From the NCBI GenBank assembly GCA_028280605.1, contig JANQLL010000102.1:1-45636 (forward strand): DNA of 45,636 nt, read 5' to 3'. A program made the position numbers and the translations under genes. Numbering within the stretch: position 1 is the first letter of the stretch; each line of letters opens with the position of its first letter. A model generated the notes under the pieces. The model ran no database searches and was not told where the DNA came from. It saw nothing but the letters and a program-made list of their open reading frames with translations. Source of the stretch: Candidatus Gastranaerophilales bacterium. Its GTDB lineage: Bacteria; Cyanobacteriota; Vampirovibrionia; Gastranaerophilales; JANQFW01. Positions 42,913 through 45,636 of the stretch are shown here, piece by piece.

Positions 42913-43599
42913 ATGCTAATACTAGAACTATTTAAAATACTTACCGAAAAAGGATTGCTGGAATTTTTAACGGTATTTGCAACAATATCAATACCATTAG
43001 TCATAAGCATAGTCATACACGAATGGGCTCATGGCTATACAGCTTATAAATTCGGTGATAACACACCAAAAGAACAAGGCAGGCTAACATTAAATCCATT
43101 TGCACATCTTGATATCCTCGGCACCTTAATGTTATTCATTGTAGGTATTGGCTGGGCTAAACCTGTTATGATAAATCCTGAAAATATACCCAGCAGACCT
43201 AAAATTGCTCTGGTCGGACTAGCAGGTCCTTTAAGCAACTTTTTAATGGCAATATTATTTACATTCATATTTTATATTACGGTTTTTGTGAATAGCTCAG
43301 ACCAGACTACTAATTTATCAATGTATGAACAAATGCTCTTTTTAGTAATAAGGATAAACATTCTTTTGGGTATATTTAACTTAATACCCATCCCACCTTT
43401 AGACGGAGCTAATATTATAAGAAACTTATTGCCAGAAAAAATAGCAGAAGAATACTTTAAAATAGCACCTTATGGTCTGCTAATTCTTATTTTTATATTA
43501 TACACAACAGGGTTTGGTTTTATTTATGAAGTTTCAAATATTGTATTTTATGTTATTTTATTCTTTATAAATTTGATACTAAGCCCACTATTCGCGTGA
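42913..43599 (+). CDS. Site-2-protease-like M50 membrane metalloprotease
   Basis: This 228-residue compact M50 protein has zinc ligands HEWAH (His36, His40, catalytic Glu37) and the third ligand Asp164 in IPIPPLDG. About five or six hydrophobic segments surround the core. No PDZ domain is present, unlike RseP. Such short forms are found in many bacteria with unknown substrates, often anti-sigma factors or small membrane proteins. It is 89 bp after the previous gene and its end overlaps a convergent zinc-ribbon gene by 12 bp. Confidence 0.9.
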   Translation: MLILELFKILTEKGLLEFLTVFATISIPLVISIVIHEWAHGYTAYKFGDNTPKEQGRLTLNPFAHLDILGTLMLFIVGIGWAKPVMINPENIPSRPKIALVGLAGPLSNFLMAILFTFIFYITVFVNSSDQTTNLSMYEQMLFLVIRINILLGIFNLIPIPPLDGANIIRNLLPEKIAEEYFKIAPYGLLILIFILYTTGFGFIYEVSNIVFYVILFFINLILSPLFA

Positions 43600-43902
43600 G
43601 TCTTCAGTACTTTCAAATTTTTCAAACGCACACGGAATAGGTGGCTGAGGATAAGAGGTATTATAAACAAAAGAGAAATGAAACGGATAACAGTCTCTTT
43701 CCAGTTGATATTTAACGTGATATAAATCTTCCAACGCTTTAGCAAATTTTTCCCCCAGCTCAGAATTAAACTGTTTACCACATATCATACAGATAACAGG
43801 CTCATTGTCTCTCAACCTCATCACATTAATATTAAATTCATTCCCGCATTTACATTTTAATGTGAGCCTTGGATAAACATTAACATTGATATTATCAGCC
43901 AT
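43588..43902 (-). CDS. Zinc-ribbon small protein
   Basis: This 104-residue protein has two CxC/CxxC knuckles, CKCGNEF (about 17-23) and CMICGKQF (about 38-45), spaced as in a zinc ribbon, followed by a helix (GEKFAKALEDLYHVKYQLE). GAGG precedes ATG 43902 (MADNINVNV), which is preferred to an ATG 14 codons upstream. It diverges from larC and converges on the M50 gene. The role is unknown; zinc binding is inferred from the cysteines. Confidence 0.7.
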   Translation of the reverse strand: MADNINVNVYPRLTLKCKCGNEFNINVMRLRDNEPVICMICGKQFNSELGEKFAKALEDLYHVKYQLERDCYPFHFSFVYNTSYPQPPIPCAFEKFESTEDSRE

Positions 43903-43993
43903 ATTTTCCTCATAGTATTTTTTTCTTATCATAAATATAACCACGTTAGTCTAACTGATTTAATAATAACTTAAAAGAAGGATTTAAGATAGT

Positions 43994-45202
43994 ATGAAAA
44001 AAGTAGCTTTTTTTGAATGCTTTGCTGGAGCAAGCGGAGATATGATTCTCGGAGCCCTTTTAGATTTGGGTATTGATAGGGATTGGTTCTTTAAAGAATT
44101 AGAAAAAATAGGAGATATTAATAATCAATATAAAATAAAAATATCTGATATTTTAAAAAAAGGAATAAAAGCAACTGACGTTAATGTAGAACTGGAAAAA
44201 CATGAACACCACCACAGGGGCTTAAGTTGCATCGTAAATATTATAGATTCCTCCGAAATATCTGTTAAAGCTAAAGACTTGGCAAAAAAAATATTTACAA
44301 ATCTAGCAAAAGCAGAAGCTCATATTCATCAAAAATCACTTGATGAAATTCATTTTCACGAAGTGGGGGCAATTGATGCAATTGTTGATATAGCAGGTTT
44401 TTCTATATTATATACCTCTTTGAATATAGACAAAGTTTATGTGAGCCCCGTAAACACGGGAATTGGATTTGTTAAATGTGCACACGGAACAATGCCAGTT
44501 CCTGCACCGGCAACATTATACTTAATAAATGAGTCCGGCTGGCCAATCGATAATGGAAGCATAGAAAAAACTGAGCTACTAACTCCCACAGGTGCTGCTA
44601 TCCTAATAACAATATGTGATGAATTTAAAACATATCCAACCTTTAACAAAATTAACAAGGTCGCTTATGGGTCAGGAAAAAAGGACTTAGAAAATTTACC
44701 AAATGTGCTGCGTCTAAGCATTGGAGAGATAGAGCGAAATTTTGGGTCACAAGATAATATTTGGGTTTTAGAAACCAATATTGACGATATGCAGCCCGAA
44801 ATATATGAAAATGTAATGAATAAACTTTATAAAAATAGGGCCTTGGAAGTTTATATAACTCCAGTAATAATGAAAAAATCAAGACCAGCATGTGTTTTAA
44901 AAGTTATTTGCGAACAAAAACACAAAAATAATTTAGAAAATATAATTTTTAAAGAAACAACAACTTTTGGAATAAGAAGCTATAAGGTTAACAGAAGTGT
45001 ATTAAACAAAGAGGTAATTAAAGCTAACATAGAAAATTTAGGCAAAATCAGTATAAAAATAGGTAAAAATCAACAAGGAGAGATAATTAGCGCAAAACCC
45101 GAATATGAAGATTGCCTAAAGATGACTAAAAATATGCCTCTAAAAGAAATTTATCACATTATAAATGATTATATTTATAAAAATATTTTTAAATATAAAT
45201 AA
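43994..45202 (+). CDS. larC: LarC, nickel-pincer cofactor biosynthesis protein
   Basis: LarC inserts nickel into the pyridinium thiocarboxylate precursor to make the nickel-pincer nucleotide of lactate racemase LarA and relatives. The 402-residue protein begins ECFAGASGDMILGALLDLG and has the His-rich region HEHHHRGL and AHIHQKSLDEIHFHEVGA (metal handling). The C-terminal LarC2-type part is NIDDMQPEIYENVMNKLYKN, then TPVIMKKSRPACVLKV. In some bacteria larC1 and larC2 are joined by a programmed frameshift; here it is one intact frame. No larA, larB or larE is in the window. A purine-rich AAGAAGGA site lies before the ATG. Confidence 0.93.
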   Translation: MKKVAFFECFAGASGDMILGALLDLGIDRDWFFKELEKIGDINNQYKIKISDILKKGIKATDVNVELEKHEHHHRGLSCIVNIIDSSEISVKAKDLAKKIFTNLAKAEAHIHQKSLDEIHFHEVGAIDAIVDIAGFSILYTSLNIDKVYVSPVNTGIGFVKCAHGTMPVPAPATLYLINESGWPIDNGSIEKTELLTPTGAAILITICDEFKTYPTFNKINKVAYGSGKKDLENLPNVLRLSIGEIERNFGSQDNIWVLETNIDDMQPEIYENVMNKLYKNRALEVYITPVIMKKSRPACVLKVICEQKHKNNLENIIFKETTTFGIRSYKVNRSVLNKEVIKANIENLGKISIKIGKNQQGEIISAKPEYEDCLKMTKNMPLKEIYHIINDYIYKNIFKYK

Positions 45203-45318
45203 ATGCATGTTAATAAAGTTTAAATTTTTAACAAAACAGTATATATTATAGATTAAAGTATTATATAATTATAGTGCATTTAGTAAAGCTATCTTACTTG
45301 TCAAGAAAGGATACTTTT

Positions 45319-45516
45319 ATGAGCGAATGTCCAAATTTAGTAAAGTGCCCTATATTCAACAAATTTAGAAGTGAAGGTATGGCAAACATGTGGATTCGCA
45401 GTTATTGCAAAGACAATTTTGATAATTGCAAAAGAAAAAAATTAAAAGACCAAAATAAAGAAATGCCAATTACCTTACTTCCTAACGGTTCTCACTTGCA
45501 ATCATTAGCGGACTAA
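45319..45516 (+). CDS. Cysteine-rich small protein (65 aa)
   Basis: The ATG at 45319 has AAGGA eight bases upstream; a longer frame from 45274 lacks a site. The 65-residue protein reads MSECPNLVKCPIFNKF and later YCKDNFDNCKRK, giving four cysteines in the pattern CX5C...CX6C, with a Lys-rich middle. The arrangement suggests a metal (Fe-S or Zn) binding miniprotein; similar short Cys-rich ORFs are common but have no named family known to me. A hairpin follows at 45546. Confidence 0.65.
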   Translation: MSECPNLVKCPIFNKFRSEGMANMWIRSYCKDNFDNCKRKKLKDQNKEMPITLLPNGSHLQSLAD

Positions 45517-45545
45517 AATAAAAAACACCCCTGTGTGGTGATCTG

Positions 45546-45592
45546 TAACCCTATTACTGGACAAGTAAAAAAGTCTGCAAGTAATAGGGTTA
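45546..45592 (+). promoter_or_regulatory. Perfect 13-bp inverted repeat before the last gene
   Basis: TAACCCTATTACT (45546-45558) is exactly complementary to AGTAATAGGGTTA (45580-45592) around a 21-nt loop. No T run follows, so a simple terminator is unlikely. It ends 32 bp before the ATG at 45625 and may be an attenuator, protein-binding site or riboswitch-like leader element of that gene. Confidence 0.55.
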
Positions 45593-45624
45593 TTTCATGC
45601 GTATAATTAAACAAAGGAGGAAAA

Positions 45625-45636
45625 ATGAAACGCAAG
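45625..45636 (+). CDS. Start of a gene running off the window
   Basis: Only four codons (M-K-R-K) are present, preceded by a near-perfect AGGAGG five bases before the ATG. The basic MKRK start could be an exported or ribosomal-type protein, but nothing more can be said. Confidence 0.5.

Overview
The window is a 45.6 kb stretch of an AT-rich bacterial chromosome from an organism with a diderm (two-membrane) envelope. The evidence is a TonB/ExbB/ExbD energiser, a Wza-like export protein, a very long AsmA/TamB-type protein, a class A penicillin-binding protein and undecaprenyl diphosphate synthase. Low GC, many short secreted or membrane proteins, a TPR-retropepsin protein and the housekeeping run pyrH-frr-cdsA-rnc-rpe fit a non-photosynthetic relative of Cyanobacteria (Vampirovibrionia/Melainabacteria, for example Gastranaerophilales). 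That placement is inference from gene style, not a measured similarity. No rRNA, tRNA, CRISPR array, integrase or intact transposase was seen.

Layout. 0-9.4 kb: a class A PBP preceded by an inverted pair of dispersed repeats, a 1526-residue AsmA/TamB-like protein, and two orphan small proteins. 9.5-12.4 kb: a DUF4143 AAA+ ATPase with six 23-bp tandem units before its start, and a D-2-hydroxyacid dehydrogenase. 12.4-13.7 kb: rdgB and uppS, coupled. 13.9-17.1 kb: a PadR regulator, a TPR-retropepsin protein, and two related secreted beta-domain proteins, the second with a glycine-zipper tail. 17.3-20.0 kb: TonB, ExbB and two ExbDs in one operon. 20.1-25.8 kb: lipB, a stand-alone TOPRIM protein, then pyrH-frr-cdsA-rnc-rpe with overlapping or abutting ends. 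25.8-28.6 kb: two small membrane proteins, a Fic protein with a changed active-site residue, and a frameshifted pRiA4b ORF-3-family gene. 28.7-34.5 kb: a minus-strand exopolysaccharide operon in transcription order Wza-like, Wzc-like, O-antigen polymerase/ligase-like, GT4 glycosyltransferase. 34.7-38.4 kb: accessory and decayed genes, namely a second DUF4143-type ATPase stopped by one nonsense codon, an orphan ORF, another copy of the dispersed repeat, and an AAA ATPase followed by the collapsed remnant of its probable partner. 38.4-45.6 kb: a phosphoesterase, tmk, an Lrp regulator divergent from an amino-acid racemase, a putative papain-like cysteine peptidase, an M50 metalloprotease, a zinc-ribbon protein, larC, a Cys-rich small protein and the first codons of another gene.

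Most of the window serves envelope construction: lipid carrier (uppS), phospholipid precursor (cdsA), peptidoglycan (PBP), bridge-like lipid transport (AsmA/TamB), TonB energisation and polysaccharide export. Scattered between these are small accessory islands (ATPases, Fic, TOPRIM), several visibly decaying. The most unusual non-coding signals are the dispersed palindromic repeat at 2-99, 200-245 and 36781-36895, the 23-bp array at 10752-10889, and two interleaved inverted repeats just before the Fic gene.
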